Source of the DNA: Collybia mongolica
Lineage: Eukaryota > Basidiomycota > Agaricomycetes > Agaricales > Clitocybaceae
Direction of reading: 5' to 3'
Length of the DNA: 64,000 nt
NCBI GenBank assembly: GCA_013420905.1
Contig: JAAXNY010000004.1
Location: forward strand, 1,860,001-1,924,000
Part shown: in pieces, positions 37,844-49,373 of the stretch
Layout of the letters: each line of letters begins with the position of its first letter
How positions within the stretch are numbered: the first letter of the stretch is position 1
Notes under the pieces: generated by a model
Told to the model about the DNA's origin: nothing
What the model saw: the letters and a program-made list of their open reading frames with translations, nothing else
The model's database searches: none
Made by a program: the position numbers and the translations under genes

Positions 37844-39169
37844 TAGTGGTGCTGTGGCGTAGCCACGGGCTGTAAGCTTGTCTGTATATATTAAAGTACC
37901 AGGAATGTGGGAATTGATTGTGACTAATCCTGACTAAGCGCTGACTAAGTCTGACAAAGCAGCAAAAAAGTTGTCTTTTAAGTAGAGTGCTGACAAAGCA
38001 AGAAAATTAGTTAAAGTCACATGCCATGTTGCCTGCTTAAGTCACCTGCTCAAATCACCTGCTCTAATCACCTGCTCAAATCACCTGTTCAACCAGCTCA
38101 AGTCACCTGCTTCAAAACATAACATGACCACCACATCACATGACCTCCAAAGTGCACAAAATCAATAAATATTAACCCATTTGTGTGTATACTTCCTCAT
38201 AAATTTCAGAAGCCCAAACTAAATTTTGAAAAATACATTTGAATGATGCTACTGCTTATGAATTTTTACAAATCAAAAGCAGACAGACAAAAATGAAAAT
38301 AACTTTACCTGACCAATTCTGATGTAAAGCCTTGCATTCACACAATATATTCCAACATTACAAATCCTGATTTAATAACATCATATTACATTATATATTT
38401 AAATATGATAAAAAAAAAAAAAGGTATCACATGCTAAGTCACCTGCCTTAAAACAAAACATAATCACCTGCTTTACAACACAGAATAACCACCACTAAAG
38501 TAGACTAAGTCAACAAATGTTATCTATTATCCTTAACTTATTTGTATTTGTGTCTACTTCAGTCAAACTAAAACAATAAAGTAGGCATTTAAATGGCACT
38601 ACTGCTTATAAATTACAAATCAAGAGCATACAGATAAAAACACAGAAATGACTTTTACCTGACCAATCCTGTTATCAAGCCTTTAATCAACACAAAATAA
38701 TCTAACATTACAAACCCTGTTTTGAAACCTGATACATTATACTTTGAAAAAATTCCTCTCTGTCTAAGCATATATTTAAAACAATTAGCATCCAGTGCAA
38801 ATAATCAAGGGAAATAGTAATATATGGTTGAGAGAAATATCATGGGTAGAAGAAATATTGATTCCAAGGATTTTGAATAGAGCTGATCTCTGTTAAATTA
38901 GAGCAATAATAACTTTTCACCATAGGTGTATGACAACTTACAAATGTGATAGGACTTGACTACACAATATTGGACAGCATTGTTATGTCTTTGATGCAGT
39001 CAACTGGCTGTTTCAGGATATTAGAAGGGACAATAGAGCCTTTGGTGGGCTAAATGTGGGGTTTGATGGTGACTACCAACACACTCTGCCTGTTATCCCT
39101 AAGGGTTCACATGCACAGACTGTGAATGCCTATCTCATGCACTCCCCACTGTGGGATGAACTTCAGATA
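37844..39169. repeat. Nested repeats with CCGTGGC-type hairpin and tandem units
   Basis: It begins with a block containing a hairpin (GTGGCGTAGCCAC at about 37854) that recurs at about 42250. Next come short tandem CACCTGCTC motifs (38040-38110) and diverged direct repeats of about 350 bp (about 38110-38420 and 38440-38720, sharing ACCTGACCAAT and CTACTGCTTAT). The part at 38700-38990 is repeated at 40795-41160, on the other side of the Tc1 element. No gene is seen. Confidence 0.6.
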
Positions 39170-40787
39170 CAGTAGCTCAAAAAACTGTCCCAATGTTTGG
39201 TCATTTTATAATGATTTACTTATAACAGAGTACTGGGGATTAATATCATTCTGAGAAAAATATATATGATACTACACTATATTAGCTTTGAAATGAGCCC
39301 TTACTTTCCTTATTTGAATAAAAACTCATTTCATAACAAATTGAACAAAATAATTACTCATTGGGACAGTTTTTTGACCTACATCTCCAAAGTCTCTATT
39401 TACACATTTAATACTTGGTATGACCACCTTTTGCCTTAATAACTGCTTGAACCCTTCTAGGCATGCTTTCTATAAGTGTCTGGCATGTTTCTGGTGGAAT
39501 TCCATTCCATTCCACTACCACCCTATCCCACAACTCATGTACTCCTTTGGGGGCTGTTGGGTATTTCTTAAGTGCCTTCTTCAACACTACCCAGAGATGT
39601 TCAATGGGATTGATGTCAGGGGATTGTGCTGGCCAGACCATAACATCAATGTTGTTGTCTTCAAACCACTTGGTTGCCTTGTTGGATGCATGTTTGGGGT
39701 CATTGTCCTGCTGAAACATCCTCTCTCCCTCTGGCATCTCCAGCTTTTCAAAGCTTTCCACTACTCCCCCATCCAAAATCTGGCAGTATTGGTCTGCATT
39801 CATAATCCCCTGGACCTCTGTAAGCACTCCTACTCCATTCCACCCCATACAACCCCACACCATAAGATTATTTCCTCCTCCATGTTTGACAGTAGGAGTG
39901 GTGGTTCTGTCAGAAAGTGGTTCTCCCTTCTTCTTCCAAGTATAAGTCCTTCCATCTGACCCAATCCTGTTGATTTTGACCTCATCTGACCATAAGATCC
40001 TTTTCCAATCCTCCACTGTCCAGTTTTCATGGTATCTTGCCCATTGAAGATGTTGCAGTCGATGAGCCTTTTTGAGAAGAGGACGTTTTCTCTTGACAAC
40101 ACTACAAAAGTCATTCTTTTTAAGTACATTCCTGACTGTTTGGGGTGTGACAGGGTTGGGAAGAGTTTGGTTGATGAAATGGGTGGCCTCTACAGCATTA
40201 TCAAGCCTTCCAGTGGTGATTTGTCGAATAATTGACCGTTTGTCACCAGGAGAGAGCTTAGAAGGACGTCCCCCCCTGTGGTTTTCCTTGTCCATATCCA
40301 GTTCCTTCTTGATTCTCCCAATGGTAGACTTTCACAGAGTGGTTTTGGACTGGATCTGATGCAAGGTATAGCCTTCTTGAAGAAGGGAGATCACAGAAAG
40401 GTGTTGGGTAGAAGATGTAGGTCTCATGGGATGATGGGGGAAGGAAAGAATGATTGTAATGATGGAAACATGTTGAATTTATATCACCATGGTCACATGA
40501 CTTTGTTTATTGTTCCCACAATACATCACATGATGTTAAAGCTTGCTGCAGTAAAGATCTTGCCAAAATTAAGCATAGGTCAAAAAACTGTCCCAATGAG
40601 TAATTATTTTGTTCAATTTGTTATGAAATGAGTTTTTATTCAAATAAGGAAAGTAGGGGCTCATTTCAAAGCTAATATGGTGTAGTATTATATATATTTT
40701 TCTCAGAATGATATTAATCCCCAGTACTCTGTTATAAGTAAATCATTATAAAATGACCACACATTGGGACAGTTTTTTGAGCTACTG
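39170..40787 (-). mobile_element. Tc1/mariner element, copy 1 (1618 bp)
   Basis: Both ends start CAGTAGCTCAAAAAACTGTC and are flanked by TA (39168-39169 and 40788-40789), the standard Tc1/mariner target duplication. The terminal inverted repeats are 211 bp long (39170-39380 and 40577-40787). Each arm carries the motif TCAAAAAACTGTCCCAATG at its outer end and again, inverted, at its inner end. The transposase gene is on the minus strand and is disabled. Confidence 0.92.
39408..40428 (-). pseudogene. Tc1-type DD34E transposase with nonsense codon (copy 1)
   Basis: The frame from ATG at 40428 matches copy 2 but has TGA where copy 2 has GGA (TTLGKST), about 30 codons in; a shorter frame from 40295 (MDKENHRGG) is open to 39408. 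The catalytic core is present: WSDEVKINRIG, QQDNDPKHAS and NPIEHLW. The second D and the E are 34 residues apart, the Tc1 spacing. The missing part is most of the first helix-turn-helix, so binding to the long terminal repeats should fail. It keeps VTPQTVRN, where copy 2 lost two residues. Confidence 0.9.
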
Positions 40788-42471
40788 TATTCTGACATTG
40801 GAAACCCGGTTCTAAAACCTGATACATTTTACCCTGAGAGAGTTATTCTTTCTGCCAGAAATGATGATGTTGACTCTCAATAAAAAAGTACTGGATATGT
40901 TTCCTAGAGATGGCAAGATGTACCACAGTGCAGATTGTGTTGCTTTCTAAGCTTATATTTAAAGCAACTGGAATCCAGTGCAAATAATTAAGTAAAATAG
41001 TATAATCAATTAAAAGAAAATATAATGAATAGAAACATTGATTTCAAGAACTTTGAATAGAGCTGATGTTTGTTAAATCAAGCCATGTCAATTACCCTTC
41101 TATGATGGATTATGTATGACAACTAACAAATATGGTAGGATAATAACTACACAATGTTGGATCTGACCTTAGACTATTTGTATGCACAGTTTTGGGTTAC
41201 AGTTCAACCAAGTTATGCATACATTGTTTATTTGCAGAGGAGAAATATGGACATAAATTTAGCAATAACACAATTATGGATGTGCAAGAGTAGGTTTGTA
41301 AAATCTGGAAGACAGGATAAAATAGGATATGAAGATAATGGATAGGGTATTTGACTAACTGCTGGATTGGAATAGTAAAGGGCCATATTTAGAAGCAGGA
41401 CTGAGGTGATATTATGAAGATTGTAGGTATAATAGGTTATAAAGCTCCAACCATTTACATAGTTTTGTTTATGAAATGGTGTAAACCAAACACATACCAA
41501 ATGATAAGAAGGCTATTGAGGACAAGAAGGACTCAGATAAACATTAATGCATCAAGTGAATGGTAATAGACTATCAGCAAACAAATGATGAAGTTTGAAC
41601 CAAATCTAAGAGGCCTTGGCTGTCTTTCATATAAGTACATATCTCCTTAACAGCTATGGAATGGATAATTATAATATATGCCATTTGTCATTTGCCAATT
41701 ATAGGAAGCTATATGATGTAAATATGGATACAGCATGCTGTAGTATCACCACCCCACCACTCATAGTAACCATTTACTACTGTTTGTTTACCAGTTGTTT
41801 ACCATTTAGATAGGTGGTCAGTAAACTAAACAGAAATGGTAAACAATAAACAAATGAAACAATTGGAGTCTTAAGAGATAAAGAGTGACTGTAAGTATGA
41901 TATGGGCTATATGAATAAGATAGAAATAAAAATGGTAAGCTAAGAGTATATGATTTGTTTCCAGGTATGTGCAATAGGATGCAGTAGGATACCCAGCTCC
42001 AAAAAATTTGCAAGATAAGGGCAAGAATGGGGGTGCAACTGAAATGATATGATGTGGGGTTTTATAGAATGTTGGGTGATAGGATATGCTGGATATAGTA
42101 TATAAGATTTCTTCATAAAAGTAAAGTAATGACTAAAAAATTGAGATATGACATATGATAAATATTCCAGGTTGAATAGGGGGTCTGGGGGCAGAGCCCC
42201 CAGCAACCTGGAAGATCTGTGATAAACCATAGCCCAGTGCCACAGTGCCGTGGCGTAGCCACGGGCCATAAGCTTGTCTGTATATATTAAAGTACCAGAA
42301 ACATGGGAATTGATTGTGAGTAATCCTGACTAAGCACTGACTAAGTCTGACAAAGCAGCAAAAAGTTGTCTTTTATGTAGAGTGCTGACTAAGACTGACA
42401 AAGCAGGAAAAGTTGTTGGAGTCACATGCTCTAATCACATGCTCTGATCACCTGCTAAAGTCACCTGCTCA
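40788..42471. repeat. Repeat spacer right of Tc1 copy 1
   Basis: 40795-41160 repeats 38700-38990. At about 42180-42203 lies a G/C hairpin (CTGGGGGCAGAGCCCCCAG), then GCCGTGGCGTAGCCACGGGC at about 42247, the partner of the block at 37854, and further CACCTGCT motifs. No coding frame of note is seen; the remainder is AT-rich. Confidence 0.55.
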
Positions 42472-43425
42472 CGATGCTTCTTGATCTTTTACCACCACCA
42501 TCCGACCATGGGAATTCATCCCTCCTGCACTAGGTCATCCCTAAACTACCTAACACCTCATCCCTAATCGACATTGCCTTTCATCAGACCACTCTTTTGG
42601 CCTGGGCCACCATCCTTTTATACCATATCCAAATTTTTAACTTATCAGAGCTGATCCTGACTATCTGCAGGGTCATCTCATCTTGCCTGTACTGGGGGCT
42701 TCACTAATCCGTTCACATCCACCTCATCAACTACCAGGCCACACAAGGACACCACAACTCTAGTACTCTGCTTCGCGCAGATCCTTAGGGAGCATCACTG
42801 CCAACATTCTCGACGATTTATTCGTACTTGCTTAACCACTACACCCAAACACAAAAGGAGGAAGGGGTCTGGCCCCCAATCAGCTACTGTCCCTGCACAG
42901 AGCACACCTCTTGGGGAGAATGCCAGTTTATCAACCAATGGTGGGATTTGGTGGCCTCATTTTGAGGGGAGTCATTGCTTTGGGAGAGTGGTGTGGAACA
43001 GGGGGGAAAGTAATAGGGGGGATTCAGGAGAGGGGGAGCAGGTTTGAGGTATGGGTCATTCATTTAGTTTGGACATTTATCTTCGACACTGGGGGGGAGT
43101 AATGGGTTTCCAGGGTGCCCTGAAAATACCAGGGGGGGAGTGGAACGGGGTACCAACGTGAAGGGAGGGGACCATGCCCCGACAAGCGAAGGCAAACCTT
43201 TAAGGCGTTGGGAGGTTCAGACATGGTACAGTACAATACCGTTGGACTGCAGGTATCCTCAGTCTAGACCCGTAATATGACCTGGAGAGCAACTTAGTGT
43301 ACAGCTCCACCCTGATGGCTCATTACAGATTACTTAGTGGTAATAGGTGTTTATGCCCGCATGTAGCTGGGTCAAACCCACATGCGCTTAATATTATTAG
43401 AGGAAAAAAAAAAAAAAAAAAAAAA
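42472..43425 (+). mobile_element. Poly(A)-tailed retroelement, main body (copy 1)
   Basis: It matches the reverse of 44987-45949 along its length and ends in about 22 A residues (43404-43425), followed by ATTCATATTTCAAC, which also stands before 37678. A short conserved frame (TSEGKPLRRWEVQTW, PGEQLSVQLHPDGSLQIT) ends near 43330, here with one stop in it. Just before the tail a tRNA-like stretch is visible (TTAGTGGTAATAGG, then GGGTCAAACCC). The structure fits target-primed retrotransposition. Whether it is a SINE, a truncated LINE or a retrocopy is open. Confidence 0.7.
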
Positions 43426-44172
43426 GATTCATATTTCAACACTACGGGAAAATATTTCCATAATGGGATTTTTCTTCTCTTATGGCTTTTTACAGCATTT
43501 CTCCACAAATACAAAGTATTGTGACATAATTTGCATGTATTTGGGATGCTTACATAATGCCTTTGATGATACCATCAAAATTATGCATATCTAATATTTC
43601 AAAGCGTCATGTTTCAAAATTTATTTTGTGATTTTCTCCATAACCAGTAAAGCTATTAACTTTGTTTTTATATGTTGGGAATGTACAAACATGGCTCTAC
43701 AATTTGCTTGTTGAGCACATTTTTCCTACGGTCTATTTTGAGGGAAATATTAGAAATGTCCAGATTCAGCTAGTTTTGAAGGTCTGTGTATTATACCAAA
43801 GATGAACAAACATCTTATATGTAACAACAATGACCCTTACCAAACATGACCCTTGTGGGAAATTATCCTAAACATTGGAAAAATCAACAACTACTACTAT
43901 ATTTACCTGAAATACAAAGAGGATTGAATTCTCTATTTATTGACATATGTCACATGATCTATTCCATCACATAAGCATACCAAATACATGACAACAATCT
44001 GAATGCTCATTTAGTGTCCATGATCCTGGGAAAAGTAAGTTCTGATGGTTTTTGTGCACAGGCATTGCTTGTTTGCTTGGTAACATTTTCCCATGGTCAC
44101 ATGACCTCTATAAACTATCATCTACATTGTTTCTAGTTACAACTTCCTGAATGTGGAATGGACTTATTTCTC
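43426..44172. repeat. R-family flank, not coding
   Basis: 43441-43660 recurs, in reverse, at about 49374-49600, ending where R copy 2 begins. The copy here is the uninterrupted version (CCATAACCAGTAAAGCTATTAACTTTG), which fixes one end of the R element. No gene is seen; the stretch is AT-rich. Confidence 0.55.
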
Positions 44173-44915
44173 CTAAGAAAAGAAATAAAGAACGAGTACC
44201 TGCCACACAGTGTGTTGGCCCACTCCACCCAAGTTCTTGAGTAAAGAAGAGATGCCATTGAGTATGTCGCGCACTGACAGTGCGGTAGCTAAAAAGAAAC
44301 ATACCAAGTCAGTACCAGACATTTCAATATCACTATCATATTCACCACCAGCAATAACCTCGCCTGGAATAGTGGTACCATCCATGTCGCCACCAGTGGC
44401 AGGGACCTAGTACCAGGATACCATAGTTTAAGGACAGTAAAGTACAAGATAAGGTAAAAAGCACGCACTGCGGTTAGAGAGAGGTGCTCAGTGCGGACCT
44501 TTTCATGGTGACGGTGAATAGCGGCAGTAAGAGTCACAATGTTATGATAGACGGGCTCTTGAAGTAACTCAGGGTATATGTGCTGTAGTCCCTGGAATGC
44601 CTTATGGACGCCAAAGATAACATTTTGCCAGGACCACTCCATCAGAACCATTTTGGATTCAGTCAGGAGTAACTGTAAATTGTAAAATTTGGTTATGATA
44701 ATGGCATTATAACTATTACAAGTCCTTATGTTTACATAAGTAACTCGTTCATCATCCTGGGTTTGCGGGGAAAATTCAGCATACCCAACAAGATCCAGTG
44801 TTGTTTTTCCCACGGTTAGTAATTTTGAAGTGTTCCGAGATTTCATTAGAACATGATCAGTAAACATTTTGAAGTACATCAGTAACACTTTGTAGTCGTG
44901 GAAATATTTTTCTAA
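44173..44915 (-). CDS. Uncharacterised three-exon gene segment inside repeats
   Basis: Exons 44915-44736, 44672-44469 and 44406-44173 join without frame change across introns of 63 and 62 nt (GTAAAC...TACAG, GTGCGT...ACTAG). The product reads LEKYFHDYKVLLMYFKMF, LDLVGYAEFSPQTQDDERVT, LMEWSWQNVIFGVHKAFQGL, LTAAIHRHHEKVRTEHL, a glycine/aspartate-rich stretch and LSVRDILNGISSLLKNLGG. I do not recognise it. The first exon opens after an acceptor (CCCACAG), so at least one 5' exon is missing; a retroelement sits 71 bases upstream. Its first exon is copied at about 49670-49830, 50980-51090 and 53140-53330, so it is probably transposon cargo. It keeps CpG and an open frame, unlike its surroundings. 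Confidence 0.55.
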
Positions 44916-44986
44916 CTGTGGGAATCAATATTAGCCGACGCGCGGATTTCGAGCAAAAAAGGCAACTGCTAACATAAGCTGCATTC

Positions 44987-45949
44987 TTTTTTTTTTTTTT
45001 TTTTTTTTTTTTGTTCATATAATAATATTAAGCGCATGTGGGTTTGACCCAGCTACATGCGAGCATAAAAACCTATTACCACTAAGTAATCTGTAATGAG
45101 CCATCAGGGTGGAGCTGTACACTAAGTTGCTCTCCAGGTTGTATTATGGGTCTAGACTGAGGATACCTGCAGTCCAACGGTATTGTACTGTACCATGTCT
45201 GAACCTCCCAACGCCTTAAAGGTTTGCCTTCGCTTGTCAGGGCATGGTCCCCTCCCTTCACGTTGGTACCCCGTTCCACTCCCCCCCTGGTATTTTCAGG
45301 GCACCCTGGAAACCCATTACTCCCCCCCAGTGTTGAAGATAAATGTCCAAACTAAATGAATGACCCATACCTCAAACCTGCTCCCCCTCTCCTGAATCCC
45401 CCCTATTACTTTCCCCCCTGTTCCACACCGCTCTCCCAAAGTGATGACTCCCCTCCAAACTGAGGCCACCAAATCCCACCATTGGTTGATAAACTGGCAT
45501 TCTCCCCAAGAGGTGTGCTCTGTGCAGGGACAGTAGCTGATTGGGGGCCAGACCCCTTCCTCCTTTTGTGTTTGGGTGTAGTGGTTAAGTGAGTATGAAT
45601 AAATCGTCGAGAATGTTGGCGGTGACGCTCCCTAAGGATCTGCGCAAAGCAGAGTACTAGAGTTGTGGTGTCCTCATGTGGCCTGGTAGTTGATGAGGTG
45701 GATGTGAACGGATTAGTGAAGCCCCCAGTACAGGCAAGATGAGATGACCCTGCAGATAGTCAGGATCAGCTCTGATAAGTTAAAAATTTGGATATGGTAT
45801 AAAAGGATGGTGGCCCAGGCCAAAAGAGTGGTCTGATGAAAGGCAATGTCGATTAGGGATGAGGTGTTAGGTAGTTTAGGGACGACCTAGTGCAGGAGGG
45901 ACGAATTCCCATGGTCGGATGGTGGTGGTAAAAGATCAAGAAGCGTCTG
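44987..45949 (-). mobile_element. Poly(A)-tailed retroelement, complete copy 2 (963 bp)
   Basis: A poly(T) run (44987-45012) marks the 3' end on the minus strand; the 5' end reads CAGACGCTTCTTGATC. It is flanked by a perfect 11-bp duplication AAGCTGCATTC (44976-44986 and 45950-45960). The same region without the insert is present at about 53390 (AAGCTGCATTTAATAATA), giving an empty site. A 65-residue frame at 45082-45279 (minus; RRWEVQTWYSTIPLDCRYPQ) is open here. A tRNA-like block with a GGGTTTGACCC box lies next to the tail. This is target-primed retrotransposition; the source gene is unknown. Confidence 0.85.
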
Positions 45950-45960
45950 AAGCTGCATTC

Positions 45961-48900
45961 AATACCATAATTTCAAGTTAATTGGTCTTATGTTGGGACA
46001 TCTCAAGAATTAATTAATAACTGTCTACTGCATAATCATGCTTACATTTGTCAACTACGCTGTTAGCTCTAACAGCGTAGTTGACAAACGTAAGCACAAT
46101 TACAAGAGGCTTCTTCCGCTTTGGGCCAAACTTTTCCCACACTACAAAACATTGAATATCTCAACAATGACAAGACCTATGGATGCAATTTAAATTGCTC
46201 TCACTAGATATGGTGAAGGGCTACCCAATTGGTATATTTGTATGTATTTGTATTTGTTTGTTCACCTTCAAACATCATGATCAAAAGCAGCTCTCTCACT
46301 ACAAGCATGTTACAAATGAATATCAAGTTTGTATATGACTTTGCCACAGCTAGCCAAACAAACAATACCATCAAAGTTCCCACAATATAAATCATTGCAT
46401 ATCTCAACAACAACAAGGCCTATGGATATAATTTAAATTGCTAGTGTTAGATATGGTGAAGTAGTACCTCATGTATATGTTTGTAAGTGTTTGTATTTGT
46501 ATTTATTTTTATAAACCTCATCAACAACAATTTTCTTGCTACATATTACAAATGAATACTGTCTGTATATCACTTCATCACATCTGGCCAAACAAACAAT
46601 AATATCAAAGAAATTCCCACAATATAGATGATACTTATCTCAGCAAATACAAAGCTGATGGACATGCTACTACTAGACATTGTAAAGGAATACATGATGT
46701 GTTTGTAATTGTTTGTACCCTTCCAAATCTCATTATCAACAACAACCTTTTTACTACATATTACAAATGAATATCATCTGTATATTACTTTGCCAACATC
46801 TGGCCAAACAAACAATATTAATGAAATTCCCACAATATAGATGATGCATATCTCAGCAAATACAAGGCTAACAGCAACAATTGAAATTGCTACTACCCCT
46901 AGACCTATGGAGGGGGTACACCAGGAAATGTATATTTATATTTGTTTGCCTTTCCAAATTTGATTATAATCTCTTATTATATCTATTTTAATATCACATT
47001 TATATATTACTTGGCCATAAGCATAGCCAAACAAGTCAATGTGGATGCTCCTGGAATCTATAATGCTCAATATCTTGACAATGGCTAGCTATATGAGTAT
47101 GGTTAAATATAGTATGTGATGATACAACAAAAAACACTTAACAGACATATGTACATTTGTTTGAACTTTGTCTTTGATGATGATATTTCTATTTTTAGCA
47201 TATCTGATAAGTTTTTGATTAACCCAGGATGCAAGGCTAGAAATAAAATGTTAAATGTTGAATGGTTGGTATACATTTCAATACTATGGGAACTTGTTTC
47301 TATTATGGCATTTGCATTGATATTACTTCCTTATATCACACAATTGGGTAGTCCAATCTATAAATAGGTACATTGGATAAATACTGTGGGTGTACCAGAA
47401 GTCTATATCAGCCTACTAGAGCTGTGCAAATAGTACAGGGGTAAAGTATTAGTAAGAAGTAAACTAATATTTGTAAAAGGAATAAGAACATATCACAAGG
47501 TAGATAGAATTACACCAAGGTAGTCTCAAGGTATACAGCAGCATATAGGTGCATATACAATAGAACAAGGTATATCTGAGCAACTAGATGTGAGGCACAT
47601 ATGCACTCACCTTACACACATCTGGTTAGGGCACAGGGGTGATTGGCACTACTTGGTCTAGACAGCACATCCAGGGGTGCACACCCAGCCACCAGGTGAT
47701 GGTTCTACCATATGGAATACACCACTGCACCATCCATGTCCACCATGCTAGCTGCTCACTAGCAGATGTGGTCAGGCAGTCACTGGTAATATGACAGGTG
47801 CCTCTGTAGTTCTTGCTGCAGCTCTTATTGTTGTGATTTTGCAGTTGTTATTTTCACTGAGAGGGGTGGGTATGAGAGAGGGTGGTGGTATCCATGGCAG
47901 TGGGACCTGGCATTGTACTTGGCAGTATTGTGCACAATCATATGGCAGGGAGGTGAGGGGTGGGGCAGCTGGGAATGTAGTGGTGGAGGTTGACAACAAG
48001 GCTGACAGGTGATGTAGTACCTATCAACAATATTCAGCCATTGCCAGTAATGGCCAAGAGTAGGCAGCAGGGGTCATTATAAAAACAAGCACCTTGGACT
48101 TACCAAATGGTTAATCTGCATGCTTTATGCACATGACATGTAACCTTGAGGTCTTGTATTTGACTCTCCAAAATATTGCATTTTTGTGCATCAAATAAGC
48201 AATGGTAACTATGATTAAGTAAGCAATCTGGACAGTCTGCATGGACTTCATGAGGAGTTGTTCCAAACTGGGTCTGAGCATCCAAGTAACAGTGTGGATT
48301 TATGGACTTAGCTTTGACTTGGCTCAGATGCAGACTGCCAATTAAGCAGGGCTCCCTGCCAAACAGGGTCTGAGCTCAGACTGTAGACACCTGCATTTGT
48401 CTGTGTGGTCTGTGTGGCCCATATAGCTCAGCATAAAGTCCCCAGAGAAGCTACTGAGTTGGTTGTATATTTGGAATATACAAATATGGATCTACATTTC
48501 CAAGTTTGTTAATTCTTTCACATAGTCCATCTCTGAGAGTCTGAGTCCCCACTTTACCAGCTGACTTGTTTTTAGGGAAAATGCCTAGATATATATTGTT
48601 ACCTTTTATTGGTGGATATTTGTATAGGATCTATAAACACCAACTTCTATTGGCATAACCATGGATATGGGTGAAGTTGTAAGGGGATCACTTGTTTGTC
48701 CACATCTAGCCATCAGAATCACTATTGCACAGCTTGCATAGCCTCACTGTTATATCTATTATTCTGACACACACTGCTTTAACCCCTTGACAGATAGTAG
48801 TTTACTCTGGACTAACATATGTATCACAGATGTATTGTTACATCAGTAGAGTTACTGATATCAGATTCTGTTGTTATTTGAGACATAGGTACAATGTACT

Positions 48901-49373
48901 GTATATAAGGTGCCCCTTCCTCTTCATGGAAGGGCACCTTTGCAATAGACTTGGGCTGTGTTCTCTACTCATAGTCAAGCCTCTAGTGCTCTATGCTCAT
49001 CCATTCCCTGCATGGTTATTCATACTGTGTATACTGCTCCCTGTCTGAGCCTCTTGGCAACATGACCCCTTACAGAAGTGCAACAAGTATTTGGCAAGCT
49101 CAAATGTGTGGTCATATTACATCTTCATGTTGTGTATCCATCAGGCCTTCCATGATGTCAAGCTACTCCCTGTACCCTACAATCTAATTCTAGGACAATG
49201 CCTGACAAGTGTTCCAGAACCAAACTTATCAACAAAAAAAAGTAATATAAAGTTGAAGAGATTCTGGATAGCTAGTTCTATTGCAACAACCTGGTTCTAG
49301 AAATATAAAGAAAAGTTAATCAAAAAAAAAACATAAGGACTCGTATCTGCCAGTAATGGCCCTCTACCTCAAG
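45961..49373 (-). repeat. R family, copy 2 (reverse)
   Basis: It begins with the flank and palindrome (46040-46095, 27-bp arms, centre CT). Then follow about four diverged units of about 230 bp (46096-47080) and the long body that mirrors copy 1 (47080-49373). The end ACCTCAAG at 49373 abuts TTAATAGC, part of sequence found uninterrupted at 43640-43660, so this end of the family is exact. Only short frames are present. Confidence 0.8.

Noticed and set aside
38036..38115. CRISPR-like run of CACCTGCTC repeats
   Set aside because: Repeats are short, irregular and without unique spacers, in a eukaryotic transposon; it is simple tandem repetition.
39420..39959. 179-codon frame antisense to the Tc1 transposase, also present in copy 2 (55269-55808)
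   Set aside because: It is conserved between copies only because the DNA is; it has no start context, and it mirrors the transposase codons.
43335..43395. Possible tRNA gene near the poly(A) tail of the retroelement
   Set aside because: Only A-box-like and B-box-like pieces are present; no complete cloverleaf with acceptor stem and anticodon could be drawn.
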